Below are positions 8,543 through 18,058 of a stretch of 64,000 bases of DNA, in pieces. A model generated the notes under the pieces. That model searched no databases, was not told the origin of the DNA, and saw only the letters and a program-made list of their open reading frames with translations. The first letter of the stretch is position 1. Every line of letters starts with the position of its first letter. Source of the DNA: Romboutsia faecis. GTDB taxonomy: Bacteria; Bacillota; Clostridia; Peptostreptococcales; Peptostreptococcaceae. Where the stretch lies: assembly GCF_014323405.1 (NCBI RefSeq), contig NZ_JACRWE010000002.1:1-64000 (forward strand). The letters are read 5' to 3'. Both the position numbers and the translations under genes were made by a program.

Positions 8543-9094
8543 ATGAACGATTTTTCAAATGGAAAAGACAGATATATAGATAATATAAATAAAGAAAATA
8601 ACAGTAAAAGAAACAAATTAGATAAAAAGACGATGCTTATAATACTTTTAGTACTTATAGTAGGATGGATGGGATTTATATTTTATATGTCACATCAACC
8701 ATCAGCAGTATCATCATCTCAATCAGGTAGTGTTATAAATACTATTATTAATATGCCAATAATAGGAGCAATAGCAAAACCTATACTAACATCATCAATA
8801 GGTGAATTTGTAATAAGAAAATCAGCTCATATGTTTTTATACTTTGTACTTGCAATATTGACATTTATGTTTATATCTATAAAAAGTATAAGAGAGCAAA
8901 ATTTAAGTTCAAAAATAATTTTTAGAAATATGGCAATAGCTTTATTGATAGTATTTTTATATGCATGTAGTGATGAATTCCATCAATTATTCGTACCTGG
9001 TCGTAGTGGAGAATTTAGAGATGTAATGGTAGATACATGTGGAGGAATAATTGGACTTATATTAATAAGTATTAATTATTTTAGAAAAATATAA
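8543..9094 (+). CDS. VanZ family membrane protein
   Basis: 183 aa. A charged 30-residue N-terminus precedes a membrane segment, then the family pattern FYMSHQPS, VIRKSAHMFLYFVLAIL, DEFHQLFVPGRSGEFRDVMVD with the conserved His/Asp/Arg residues, and a final membrane segment. VanZ-like proteins are linked to glycopeptide tolerance and envelope stress; the mechanism is unsettled. The ATG at 8543 has AAAAGGAGTAG upstream. The following LCP gene starts 73 bases downstream and may share the transcript. Confidence 0.9.
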   Translation: MNDFSNGKDRYIDNINKENNSKRNKLDKKTMLIILLVLIVGWMGFIFYMSHQPSAVSSSQSGSVINTIINMPIIGAIAKPILTSSIGEFVIRKSAHMFLYFVLAILTFMFISIKSIREQNLSSKIIFRNMAIALLIVFLYACSDEFHQLFVPGRSGEFRDVMVDTCGGIIGLILISINYFRKI

Positions 9095-9167
9095 GTATAC
9101 TTATTCAACTCTGGGAAAACTTAAAATAAAGGACTAATGAATATTAATACAGGATAATGGTGATAGC

Positions 9168-10103
9168 ATGAATAGAATAATTAAAAACACTGTTTTAAGA
9201 AAAAGCTTACTAGGATTAACTATAGCTGTATTTTTAGGAGTTTTATTTTCTAGAGTTGGATACACAGAAAACTTAGATACAAAAGAAGTACCTAAAGAAG
9301 CACCAGGAATAAAAAATATTTTATTAGTGGGTGTTGATGGAGAAAACCTAGAAAAAGGTAATCGATCAGATGCTATGATTATAATGACCATAGATCAAAA
9401 TAATAAAAATATAAAACTTACTTCTTTGTGTAGAGATACCTATGTATATATAAAAGGTCACGGAAAAGAAAAACTTACACATGCATATGCATATAGCGGA
9501 CCAGAGTTATTATTAGACACAATAGAAAAAAACTTTGGAATTAAAATATCTAAATATGCTACAGTTAACTTTTCTTCTTTTATAAACATAATAGACTTAC
9601 TTGGAGGAGTAGAGGTTGAAGTTACAGATAATGATGTTAATGTTTTAAATCAACTTATAAAAGTATGTTATAAGATAGATACAAAAGAAGATAAAGGAAA
9701 AATGGAACTTATAGATAGTGCAGGTAAATATAATTTAAATGGATATCAAGCACTAGCTTTTAGTAGGATTAGATATCAAGATAGTACAGATGCAAGAAAT
9801 ACAAGACAAAGAATGGTTGTAAAATCAGCATTGGAAAAGCTAAAAACTAAAGGTTTAAGTACTTATATAAGTTCATTAAATGAAATATTATTAGGAGTAA
9901 AAACAAATTTAAGTCCAACAGAAATAATAGTTCTTGGGTATAAGACACTAAGAATAGGTACAGATAATATGAAGACACTAGAGTTTCCAGTTTATAAAGA
10001 AGAAGTAAAATTAAAAGAAGCTGGATGGGTAGTAATATGGGATGAAGAAGATAATTTAGATTTACTAAATAATTTCATATACGAAAGCATAAAGGTAGAA
10101 TAA
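9168..10103 (+). CDS. LytR-CpsA-Psr (LCP) family cell-wall glycopolymer ligase
   Basis: 311 aa. One N-terminal membrane segment precedes the LCP catalytic domain, with the family motifs NILLVGVDGE, NRSDAM, SLCRDTYV, LTHAYAYSG and a C-terminal NGYQALAFSRIRY followed by DARNTRQRMV. LCP enzymes transfer undecaprenyl-pyrophosphate-linked polymers to peptidoglycan outside the membrane; arginines in NRSD, CRDT and the NTRQR-type segment bind the pyrophosphate. More diverged than the two other LCP proteins of this window (29568 and 36360), so it may serve a different polymer. Confidence 0.92.
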   Translation: MNRIIKNTVLRKSLLGLTIAVFLGVLFSRVGYTENLDTKEVPKEAPGIKNILLVGVDGENLEKGNRSDAMIIMTIDQNNKNIKLTSLCRDTYVYIKGHGKEKLTHAYAYSGPELLLDTIEKNFGIKISKYATVNFSSFINIIDLLGGVEVEVTDNDVNVLNQLIKVCYKIDTKEDKGKMELIDSAGKYNLNGYQALAFSRIRYQDSTDARNTRQRMVVKSALEKLKTKGLSTYISSLNEILLGVKTNLSPTEIIVLGYKTLRIGTDNMKTLEFPVYKEEVKLKEAGWVVIWDEEDNLDLLNNFIYESIKVE

Positions 10104-10141
10104 GTCAAATATATATGTATAAATGGGTGATTTAGGTATCG

Positions 10142-10231
10142 GGGGCAGGGATAAATAAAATAATTCTAGGGCATGCAGCGGAAAAAATGCTGCAAATGTC
10201 CTAGAATTTTTTTTATTTATCTTTTTGCCCC
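10142..10231. terminator. Long multi-part hairpin, probable bidirectional terminator
   Basis: A 90-base element that folds almost end to end: GGGGC/GCCCC outside, ATAAATAAAA/TTTTATTTAT, AATTCTAGG/CCTAGAATT, and GCAGC/GCTGC at the tip. T-runs lie on the plus side after the inner stem. It sits between the convergent LCP and sortase genes. The size is larger than a usual terminator. Confidence 0.75.
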
Positions 10232-10303
10232 ACAGGCTAATTTAAGTATGTATTTATACAAATATTTTTAGTTACTATGGGGAAGGGAGTATTGGAAGAG
10301 TAA

Positions 10304-10996
10304 TTATTCAGAGATTAGCTTTGCGTGGACTATTGTTCTGGCATCTTTAAATTCGTAGCTACATGTGTATAGTGTTATTATTTTATCTTCTTTGCCAACT
10401 TGTAAGTCTGATTTATGCATTGATCTGTTTGTAATGTAGTTTATGTAGCTTTGGTAGTCTTCGTCATTTTCAAAGTCTACTTTTAGATAGTCTTCTGTTA
10501 AGTCTGCTACGTATACTGAGAATACTTGGTAAGTGTAGTTTTTTCCTTTGTATTCAACGTTTATTAAATTATTTTCGTTAAAGAAATTCTCATCTTTATA
10601 ATTAGCTAGTTCTCCAAACATTGTCTTGTTTCTCATGTGATGTCCGTATACTATTGTACTTTTGTCTTCTTCAAAATCATTTCTATAATCCATGAATATA
10701 CTACCTGATGCTAGATATTCTTTGTTAAAGTCGTGTGTTAAGTAGTAGTCATTGTCTTTGCTTTGGACTACTGGATAGTCTATGTTTGTGTTGTCTACTT
10801 TTAACCAAAATCTATAATCTGGGTTTATTGCAGTAAGCTCAGCTGTCTTATCTTTATTCTGAGATTTTTCTCTTATATCGTTATATACAGTATCTGCTTT
10901 TTTATATTCTGCTAGTTTTGTGTAAATTTTATAACCAGAGAATATTAGTATGGATATTAGTATCATATTTATTAAAATTTTAATTATTTTTTTCAA
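10304..10996 (-). CDS. srtB: Class B sortase
   Basis: 230 aa. N-terminal signal anchor (residues ~5-22) and a sortase barrel with the catalytic His in YGHHM (118-121), Cys212 in LYTCSYEF, and Arg220 in DARTIV: the SrtB-type arrangement, and class B length. It cleaves sorting signals and joins surface proteins to peptidoglycan. The start is TTG at 10996, six bases after GGGGGTG. Likely substrates in this window are the proteins ending with NPQTS (39773) and TPQTG (47129). Monocistronic on the minus strand. Confidence 0.93.
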   Translation of the reverse strand: MKKIIKILINMILISILIFSGYKIYTKLAEYKKADTVYNDIREKSQNKDKTAELTAINPDYRFWLKVDNTNIDYPVVQSKDNDYYLTHDFNKEYLASGSIFMDYRNDFEEDKSTIVYGHHMRNKTMFGELANYKDENFFNENNLINVEYKGKNYTYQVFSVYVADLTEDYLKVDFENDEDYQSYINYITNRSMHKSDLQVGKEDKIITLYTCSYEFKDARTIVHAKLISE

Positions 10997-11427
10997 TTAA
11001 ATCACCCCCTATTATATTTTAGCTTAAGTAAGATGGATTTTATATGATTTTTTTCTTATATCCTATAATACGACAAATAGATAATTAGAAAATAAAATAT
11101 AATTTGTCGAAAAATGGATTAAAATAAAAAATTCAACATGAAAAATGACTAAGAATGTCGAATCTATTTCAAAAAAAACAAAAGATGCTATCATAAAAAA
11201 CAGTTAAATGAAGTTTTATGTATTTATTTGAGTAGTTATAGATGGAATTGTTTTACAAGGAATATTAATAATCATTATAGATATTTATATAAAAAAGCTT
11301 ATTGACCTTAAATGAAAGAGACTAGTTAAAACACCAAATAGGGTTATGAGCTTATTATTATGTGTAAAAAATATACGAACTATAAACAAATAATATTACA
11401 TAAAATTCGGAAGATGGAGGAGAGACA
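10997..11427. other. Intergenic region upstream of the first glycan locus
   Basis: 431 AT-rich bases between the divergent sortase and Wzz genes. It contains two exact Spo0A-box sequences (listed separately) and the inverted pair CGACAAAT (11071-11078) / ATTTGTCG (11102-11109). No gene is visible. Confidence 0.5.
11105..11162 (+). promoter_or_regulatory. Two Spo0A-box-like sites (TGTCGAA)
   Basis: TGTCGAA occurs at 11105-11111 (within TTTGTCGAAAA) and again at 11156-11162, both on the plus strand, about 270-320 bases before the wzz-type start. A near-match on the other strand (TTGTCGTA) lies at 11070-11077. TGTCGAA is the established 0A-box core. Function here is inferred. Confidence 0.45.
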
Positions 11428-12105
11428 ATGGAAGAAACTATTGATTTAAGAGAGTATTTTAGCATTATCAAGAAAAGATCAAAAATTATAGTAATCATAA
11501 CATTAATAGCAATGCTAGTAAGTGCAGCTGTAAGCTTTTTCATGTTGAGTCCTGTATATGAAACTAACACTACATTAATAGTAAATAGAAGTGAAGCTGT
11601 TCAAGATCAAAATATGACTAATGACGAGTACACTGTTTCACAAAAGCTAGCAACTACATATGGAGAAATAATAAAATCTAGAACTGTACTTGATGAGGTT
11701 ATAGACGAATTAAAATTAGATATGACATATAGCCAATTAGCATCAATGGTAAGCGTAAGTCCAGTAGGAGATACACAAATAATAAACATAAAGGTACAAG
11801 ACACTAATCCTACAAAAGCTATGAATATTGCAAATGCTATACCAAAAGTATTTACAAAAGAAGTAAAAAGAATAACTAAGGCAAATGGAGCTGAAGTAGT
11901 AGATAAAGCAGTACTTCCACAAAATCCAATAAAGCCTAATAAGGTAATGAACGTGGCAATAGCGACAGTACTAGGGGTAATGATAGGTTTATTCTTAGTG
12001 TTTGTATTAGAATATATGGATACAAAGATGAAGAAACCAGAAGACATAACAAAACACTTAGATCTTCCAATACTAGGTGTAATACCTAAAGAAGACATAG
12101 CATAG
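11428..12105 (+). CDS. Wzz-type polysaccharide chain-length regulator / BY-kinase activator (YveK/CapA-like)
   Basis: 225 aa with membrane segments at ~20-40 and ~175-195 flanking an extracellular domain; the C-terminal tail (KKPEDITKHLDLPILGVIPKED) is the proline-rich signature that contacts the BY-kinase. It sets glycan length and activates the kinase encoded 11 bases downstream. The ATG follows GGAGGAGAG. A close paralogue lies at 50924. First gene of the first glycan locus. Confidence 0.93.
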   Translation: MEETIDLREYFSIIKKRSKIIVIITLIAMLVSAAVSFFMLSPVYETNTTLIVNRSEAVQDQNMTNDEYTVSQKLATTYGEIIKSRTVLDEVIDELKLDMTYSQLASMVSVSPVGDTQIINIKVQDTNPTKAMNIANAIPKVFTKEVKRITKANGAEVVDKAVLPQNPIKPNKVMNVAIATVLGVMIGLFLVFVLEYMDTKMKKPEDITKHLDLPILGVIPKEDIA

Positions 12106-12116
12106 GGGGTGAAAAT

Positions 12117-12830
12117 ATGCAATTACATACTTATAACAATCCTAAGTCTCATATATCAGAGGCATACAGAATATTAAGAACAAATATAGAGTTTTCTAAT
12201 ATAGACAAAAACATAAAAACAATATTAATGACAAGTGCTCAACAAAATGAAGGAAAAAGTACATCAATATCTAACTTGGCATCGACTTTTGCAAACCTTG
12301 AAAATAAAAAGGTACTAATAATAGACTGCGACCTTAGAAATCCAAGTGTACACAAAATGTTTGGTGTAAGTAATATATCTGGACTTACAGATGTACTTAC
12401 AGGTCAAAAAGATATAGAAAAATGTATAGAAAAAACAAAAGTAAAAAATCTAGATATACTAAAAGCTGGTAAGATACCACCAAATCCATCAGAGATACTT
12501 CAATCTAAGAAGATGAGAAACTTTATGGAAGTAATAAAAGAGTACTATGATTATATATTTATAGATTCTCCACCAGTTGGAATAGTTGCAGATGCTAGTA
12601 TATTAGCTCAATATGCTGATGGAACAATACTTTTAATTGCTGCTAATGAAGCTGATATAGAAGCTACTAAAATTGCTAAAGAAAGACTAGAGGGAGTAAA
12701 TGCTAATATCCTTGGAGCTATACTTAATAAATTTGAAGCAGATAGTAAGAGCTATGGATATTATAACTACTACTATGGTAGTACAAGTGAAAAGAAGAAA
12801 CAAAAACGAGGTTTATTTAGAAGAAAATAG
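12117..12830 (+). CDS. CpsD/CapB-type bacterial tyrosine kinase
   Basis: 237 aa. Walker A SAQQNEGKST (40-49), Walker A' LIIDCDLRNP (67-76), Walker B YIFIDSPP, and a C-terminal tyrosine cluster (YGYYNYYYG) followed by a basic tail. These are the hallmarks of BY-kinases that autophosphorylate their tail and control Wzy-dependent glycan export with the Wzz partner immediately upstream. GGGGGTG precedes the ATG. The intact motifs contrast with the degenerate homologue at 35525. Confidence 0.94.
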   Translation: MQLHTYNNPKSHISEAYRILRTNIEFSNIDKNIKTILMTSAQQNEGKSTSISNLASTFANLENKKVLIIDCDLRNPSVHKMFGVSNISGLTDVLTGQKDIEKCIEKTKVKNLDILKAGKIPPNPSEILQSKKMRNFMEVIKEYYDYIFIDSPPVGIVADASILAQYADGTILLIAANEADIEATKIAKERLEGVNANILGAILNKFEADSKSYGYYNYYYGSTSEKKKQKRGLFRRK

Positions 12831-12861
12831 ATAAAAGGTAATTTTGGGGGTAGTGTTATTT

Positions 12862-14760
12862 ATGGAGATGAAACTTACAGAGCCTAACGAAAGTAGTGTA
12901 TTATCAAAAATACTAGATACCTACAGAGTTAGGCAGATTGTACTATTAGCTTTAGATGTATGTATTATTTTAATTGGATTTTTATTAGCTTCTAACTTAA
13001 CAGGTATAGAAGGAACATTAGGTCTTAGTAATGTTACACTTCCTGTATCTTTATACATAATATGTACGGTTACAATGTTTGGGATATTTAAATGTTACAG
13101 TAGCTTATGGAGATATGCTGGAACTGAAGAATTATTATCAATATGTGTAGCAACAGTATTCTCTATGATACCAGTAATTATTTCGCATAAGGCTGTAGGG
13201 ATTAATTATTCTTTACTATTTTACATTGTAAATACTATTTTTATAGTAGCATTTGCAGGCGGAGTGAGAGTTACTTATAGAACAGGAAGAAGATTTACAA
13301 GGTTAAGTCAATCAAAAGATGAAATTTCAAGAGTTCTTATAGTTGGGGCTGGACAAGCTGGTGAAATGGTTATTAGAGAAATTAAGAATAATCCTCAGAT
13401 TAATAAACGTGTAGTTGGAATTATAGATGATGATATTAATAAATTAGGCAGAAGAATACACGGAATTAAGATACTTGGAACCACTGAAGATATAGAAAAT
13501 ATAGTAGAAGAACAAAACATAGATGAAATAATACTAGCAATGGCTAAGGTAAGTAAGAAAAGAAAAAGAGAAATTATAGAACTTTGCAATAATAAATGCA
13601 AACTTAAGACTGTACCAGGAATATTTGAAATTATAGATGGTAAGGTTGATATAAAAAATATTAGAGACGTAGAAATAGAAGACTTATTAGGTAGGGAGCC
13701 TATAAAGACTAACTTAGAAGAGATTAGCGATTACTTAGAAAATAAAGTTGTTATGGTTACAGGTGGAGGAGGATCTATAGGATCTGAGCTTTGTAGACAA
13801 ATAGCTGGATTTAATCCTCGTGAACTTATAATAGTAGACAACTATGAAAATAATGCTTATTCAATACAACAAGAGTTAGTTAGAAAATATGGAAATAAAC
13901 TAAATCTTAAGACTATAATTGCTTCTATTAGAGAAGAAGTACGTATGGATGAAATATTTAGTACTTATAGACCAGAGGTAGTATTCCATGCAGCAGCTCA
14001 TAAGCATGTTCCTCTTATGGAAGCTAGTCCAAGTGAAGCAATAAAGAATAATATATTTGGAACTATGAATGTTGCAAAATTATCAGATACTTACGGAGTT
14101 AAGAGATTTGTACTTATATCTACTGATAAAGCAGTTAACCCAACTAATATTATGGGAGCTACGAAAAGAGCTGCTGAAATGATTATTCAGACTATGAATG
14201 AAAATAGTAATACTGAGTATGTAGCAGTTAGGTTTGGTAATGTACTTGGAAGTAATGGTAGTGTTATTCCTCTATTCAAGAAGCAAATAGAAGAAGGCGG
14301 ACCTATTACGGTTACTCACCCAGATATTATTAGATACTTTATGACTATACCTGAAGCTGTTGGTCTTGTAATTCAAGCTGGTGCTATGGCTAAGGGTGGA
14401 GAGATATTTGTACTTGATATGGGAGACCCAGTAAAAATAGTTGACTTAGCTAAAAATCTTATAAAGTTAAGTGGTCTAGAGCCAGGTATTGATATAAAAA
14501 TTGAATTTAGCGGACTTAGACCTGGTGAGAAGTTGTATGAGGAACTTCTTATGAGCGAAGAAGGTCTTACAAGTACGGAAAATAAGAAGATATTTATAGG
14601 AAATCCTATAAAGTTTGATGTTCATAAGACTTATAGGCATCTTGATGTTCTTAAGAAGGTAGTAGAGAAGGAAGAAGTAGAATTTATTGATAATATTATG
14701 AGGGAACTTGTTACTACATATATAAGACCCGAGGATGCAAATGTTAAGAAAATCATTTGA
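12862..14760 (+). CDS. Membrane nucleotide-sugar 4,6-dehydratase (PglF/CapD-like)
   Basis: 632 aa from the ATG at 12862; GGGGG lies 11 bases upstream, while the longer TTG start at 12844 has none. Four N-terminal membrane segments, a first Rossmann domain (VLIVGAGQAGEM), then the SDR dehydratase domain with TGGGGSIGSE, the catalytic-type STDKAVNPTNIMGATKR stretch and FGNVLGSNGSV. Homologues convert UDP-GlcNAc to the 4-keto-6-deoxy sugar, the first step toward bacillosamine-type sugars. The aminotransferase and PglC-like genes downstream fit that pathway. Confidence 0.92.
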   Translation: MEMKLTEPNESSVLSKILDTYRVRQIVLLALDVCIILIGFLLASNLTGIEGTLGLSNVTLPVSLYIICTVTMFGIFKCYSSLWRYAGTEELLSICVATVFSMIPVIISHKAVGINYSLLFYIVNTIFIVAFAGGVRVTYRTGRRFTRLSQSKDEISRVLIVGAGQAGEMVIREIKNNPQINKRVVGIIDDDINKLGRRIHGIKILGTTEDIENIVEEQNIDEIILAMAKVSKKRKREIIELCNNKCKLKTVPGIFEIIDGKVDIKNIRDVEIEDLLGREPIKTNLEEISDYLENKVVMVTGGGGSIGSELCRQIAGFNPRELIIVDNYENNAYSIQQELVRKYGNKLNLKTIIASIREEVRMDEIFSTYRPEVVFHAAAHKHVPLMEASPSEAIKNNIFGTMNVAKLSDTYGVKRFVLISTDKAVNPTNIMGATKRAAEMIIQTMNENSNTEYVAVRFGNVLGSNGSVIPLFKKQIEEGGPITVTHPDIIRYFMTIPEAVGLVIQAGAMAKGGEIFVLDMGDPVKIVDLAKNLIKLSGLEPGIDIKIEFSGLRPGEKLYEELLMSEEGLTSTENKKIFIGNPIKFDVHKTYRHLDVLKKVVEKEEVEFIDNIMRELVTTYIRPEDANVKKII

Positions 14761-14821
14761 TTTATTTTTATGTAGACTAGGATTGCATTAATTAACTTAA
14801 GAGAGAGGGATAAGTAATAGA

Positions 14822-15958
14822 ATGAATAAAAGAATATTTTTAGCATCGCCACATATGTGTGGCAAAGAGGAAGAGTATGTAAAAGAAGCCTTTGAAAGTA
14901 ATTGGGTTGCACCTTTAGGACACAACGTTAATAGTTTCGAAAAAGAAATATGTGAATACACAAAAGCTAAATCAGCATGTGCTTTGGTTAGTGGTACGAG
15001 TGCAATTCATTTAGCATTAAAGAATTTAGGTGTAGGTCAAGGAGATTTTGTATTTGCATCTACATTAACCTTTGCAGCAACTGTTAATCCTATAATATAC
15101 CAAGGTGCAATACCGGTATTTATAGATAGTGAGTATGAGAGTTGGAATATGTGTCCAATAGCTTTAGAAAAGGCATTTGAAGATGCAAAACTAAATAATC
15201 AACTTCCAAAAGCTGTTATAGTAGTTCATTTATACGGTCAAAGCGCTGATATGGAGAAAATAAAAAATATATGTGATAGATACAATACTCCAATAATAGA
15301 AGATGCAGCTGAATCATTAGGAACAATATATAAAGGGATTCAAACTGGGACTATTGGAGAAATAGGAATATATTCATTCAATGGAAATAAAATAATAACT
15401 ACGTCAGGCGGAGGGATGATGGTTTCCAATAATACTAAATATACAGAAAAAGCTTTATTCTGGGCAACTCAATCAAGAGAAAATGAGAAATATTATGAAC
15501 ATAAAGAATTAGGCTTTAATTATAGAATGAGTAATATAGTAGCTGGAATAGGTAGAGGACAATTAACTGTATTAGATGAAAGAATATCTAAAAAGAAGTA
15601 TATATATGAAACTTACAAAAATTCATTTCAAGATATAGATGATATAGAAATGATGCCGATATGTAGTTATAATGAACCAAATTATTGGTTAAGTTGCATG
15701 ACGATAAAAGAGAATTCAAATATAAGCGCAATAGATATAAATATATGCTTGGAAAAAGAAAATATAGAATCTAGACCTATTTGGAAGCCAATGCACTTAC
15801 AACCATTTTTTGAAGAATATAAATTTTTTACTAATAAAGAATCAGGAAGCGTAAGTGAAGACTTATTTAAAAGGGGAATATGTTTACCGTCAGATACGAA
15901 AATGACAAATAATGATTTAAAGAGAATAATAAATACAATTAAGAAAATATTTAAATAG
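14822..15958 (+). CDS. DegT/DnrJ/EryC1/StrS sugar aminotransferase (PglE-like)
   Basis: 378 aa, normal length. The PLP-binding lysine is K190 in SFNGNKIITTSGGG, and the ED-AAESLG stretch (160-167) supplies the cofactor-ring Asp. These enzymes aminate 4-keto sugars using glutamate; following the 4,6-dehydratase, the likely product is a UDP-4-amino-4,6-dideoxy-GlcNAc-type sugar. Cytoplasmic. Start ATG at 14822 after GAGAGGGAT. It is separated from the dehydratase by 61 bases and from the next gene by 13. Confidence 0.92.
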   Translation: MNKRIFLASPHMCGKEEEYVKEAFESNWVAPLGHNVNSFEKEICEYTKAKSACALVSGTSAIHLALKNLGVGQGDFVFASTLTFAATVNPIIYQGAIPVFIDSEYESWNMCPIALEKAFEDAKLNNQLPKAVIVVHLYGQSADMEKIKNICDRYNTPIIEDAAESLGTIYKGIQTGTIGEIGIYSFNGNKIITTSGGGMMVSNNTKYTEKALFWATQSRENEKYYEHKELGFNYRMSNIVAGIGRGQLTVLDERISKKKYIYETYKNSFQDIDDIEMMPICSYNEPNYWLSCMTIKENSNISAIDINICLEKENIESRPIWKPMHLQPFFEEYKFFTNKESGSVSEDLFKRGICLPSDTKMTNNDLKRIINTIKKIFK

Positions 15959-15971
15959 TAGGAGGTAGTAT

Positions 15972-16598
15972 ATGTATAAAATTATTAAGAGAATAATCGA
16001 TATTATGATTGCTATATGTTTAATTATACTATCAACTCCTATTATGATTATTGCATCGGTTGCTATAAAATTTGATGACCCAAGGGGGCCAATACTATTT
16101 AAACAAGATAGAATTGGATATAAGAATAAAATATTTAAAGTGTGCAAGTTTAGAACAATGAGAGTTGAAGTTGAAAAAAGAGGCAAGAAGTTAAGTGATG
16201 AAGAGAGGATGTTAAAGGTTGGTAGAATTTTAAGGAAGTTAAGTATAGATGAGTTGCCGCAAATGATAAATATACTAAAAGGTGAAATGAGTTTTATTGG
16301 ACCGAGGCCTTTACCAGTAAGATACCTTGATTACTATAATGAAGAAGAAATTAAGAGACATAATGTACGACCAGGAATTAGTGGATTAGCACAAATAAAT
16401 GGGCGTAATACTTTAAATTGGGAAGATAGGTTTAGACTGGATGTATTTTATGTTGAGAATATATCATTAATTCAAGATATAAAAATTTCTATTAAAACAG
16501 TAAAGAAAGTTATTTTAGGGTCAGATGTTGTTACTAGAGGAGAAGTTAATTTACTAGATTTTGATAAACATAGAGAATTACAAGAGTCTAATACATAA
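15972..16598 (+). CDS. Initiating sugar-phosphate transferase (PglC-like)
   Basis: 208 aa. A single re-entrant N-terminal hydrophobic helix, the catalytic DPRGPILFKQDRIG segment, KFRTM, and SIDELPQMINILKGEMSFIGPRP: the small monotopic phosphoglycosyl transferase family. It loads a sugar-1-phosphate onto undecaprenyl phosphate at the inner membrane face. The short length and position after PglF/PglE-like genes suggest a bacillosamine-type substrate. The ATG follows TAGGAGGTAG. Confidence 0.92.
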   Translation: MYKIIKRIIDIMIAICLIILSTPIMIIASVAIKFDDPRGPILFKQDRIGYKNKIFKVCKFRTMRVEVEKRGKKLSDEERMLKVGRILRKLSIDELPQMINILKGEMSFIGPRPLPVRYLDYYNEEEIKRHNVRPGISGLAQINGRNTLNWEDRFRLDVFYVENISLIQDIKISIKTVKKVILGSDVVTRGEVNLLDFDKHRELQESNT

Positions 16599-16608
16599 AG
16601 GAGATAGT

Positions 16609-17064
16609 ATGGATATATTTAGATTTGGAGTACAAGAGATAGATAAGTATAGAGATGATATGATAGATTTGTTAAATCAATCATTAAAATTAAGCTTTAA
16701 AAAGAATATTCCATATGAGTATTTAGAGCAAAGAATGAATGTAGCAAAAGAATATATTAAAGACAATAAAGCTATTATATTTGGATTAATAGAAGAGGGT
16801 ATATTATTAGGGTTTATATGGTGTTTTGAAAAAAATATGATTGATGAAAAAATGTTGCATGTTGTTCATTTTGTTGTAGAAGAAAAACAAAGAAATAATG
16901 GTATAGGATCTATGCTTATAAAGAAGATTGAAGAGTATGCAAATGAAGTAAATATAAATCTTATAGAGCTTTTAGTTACTAAAGACAATAGTAAGTCAGT
17001 TGAGTTTTATCATAATAAAGAATTTTTTATAGAAAGATACACTATGTTAAAAAGGTTGGATTAG
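16609..17064 (+). CDS. GNAT-family N-acetyltransferase
   Basis: 151 aa from the ATG at 16609, which has AAGGAGATAGT upstream; the longer frame to 16561 overlaps the PglC-like gene. The acetyl-CoA loop is visible in VVEEKQRNNGIGSMLIKKIEEYA, followed by the DNSKSVEFYHNKEF motif. In a bacillosamine-type pathway an N-acetyltransferase is needed for the new amino group. Pgl systems usually use a left-handed beta-helix enzyme, so this GNAT would be a substitute (inference). Next gene starts two bases after its stop. Confidence 0.8.
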   Translation: MDIFRFGVQEIDKYRDDMIDLLNQSLKLSFKKNIPYEYLEQRMNVAKEYIKDNKAIIFGLIEEGILLGFIWCFEKNMIDEKMLHVVHFVVEEKQRNNGIGSMLIKKIEEYANEVNINLIELLVTKDNSKSVEFYHNKEFFIERYTMLKRLD

Positions 17065-17066
17065 CG

Positions 17067-18053
17067 ATGGATATATATTTTAATGATGATTATGGAAAAC
17101 TTTATGAATCTATAGAAAATGGTAAATCGGAAGTATTTGAATTTACATGTGGATTAGGTAAAATCAAAAATCAGTTTATAAAAAGAAAAATTCCTAATAA
17201 AATCAATAATACTACGTATTTTGATATAGTTACACCTTATGGTTATGGAGGTCCATTAATAACAGAAATAAAAGATAAAGAAAAAATAAATGATTTAGTA
17301 GAGAAATATATAGAATCATTTAAAGAATACTGTGAAAAAAATAATATTGTTAGTGAATTTATAAGATTTCATCCAATTATTGGAAACGTTAATGATTTTA
17401 AGGATGTATATGAGGTTAAAAATATAAGAAAAACACTAGGAACAAACTTAAAAGATTACACAGATCCAATACAAGTAGAATTTTCTAAAAGTTCTAGGAA
17501 AACTATAAGGCAAGTTTTAAAAAAGGGAATAACATATAGAGTAATAGAAAAACCAGAGAATATAAGAGATTTTAAAGAAATATATTATTCAACTATGGAT
17601 AGAAATGAAGCTAGTGAATACTATTATTTTGATGATGAATACTTTGAAAAATGCTTAACATATTTTAGGGAAAATTTAATTATTATTGAAGTAATATATG
17701 ATGATAAAGTTATAGCATCAGGACTATATTTTGTTTGTGGAAATATATTACAAGCACACTTATCAGGAACATTAAATGAATATTTAGAGATGTCACCAGC
17801 ATACATAACGAAATATGCAACAGCGTTATGGGCTATAGAAAATGGAATAGATTATATACACTATGGTGGAGGAACTACTAATAGTATAGAAGATTCTCTT
17901 TATAAATTTAAGAAAAAGTTTTCTCAAAATACAGAGTTTGATTTTTATATAGGTAAGAAAATATGGAATATGGATATTTATAATGAACTTTGTAAACTGA
18001 ACAAATCTGATATAGATGATGTATATTTTCCAGCATATAGAAAGGTAAGGTAG
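17067..18053 (+). CDS. FemAB-like acyltransferase
   Basis: 328 aa, with the tandem GNAT-like architecture of FemABX/peptidoglycan-bridge enzymes: an RKTIRQVLKKGITYRV segment in the middle and a C-terminal YITKYATALWAIENGIDYIHYGGGT...LYKFKKKFS signature. Classic members transfer aminoacyl groups from tRNA to lipid II; many clostridial relatives lie in glycan loci and have unknown acceptors. Translational coupling with the GNAT gene (2-base gap) and the CapK-like gene (5-base gap) suggests glycan decoration. Start ATG at 17067. Confidence 0.78.
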   Translation: MDIYFNDDYGKLYESIENGKSEVFEFTCGLGKIKNQFIKRKIPNKINNTTYFDIVTPYGYGGPLITEIKDKEKINDLVEKYIESFKEYCEKNNIVSEFIRFHPIIGNVNDFKDVYEVKNIRKTLGTNLKDYTDPIQVEFSKSSRKTIRQVLKKGITYRVIEKPENIRDFKEIYYSTMDRNEASEYYYFDDEYFEKCLTYFRENLIIIEVIYDDKVIASGLYFVCGNILQAHLSGTLNEYLEMSPAYITKYATALWAIENGIDYIHYGGGTTNSIEDSLYKFKKKFSQNTEFDFYIGKKIWNMDIYNELCKLNKSDIDDVYFPAYRKVR

Positions 18054-18058
18054 AATAA

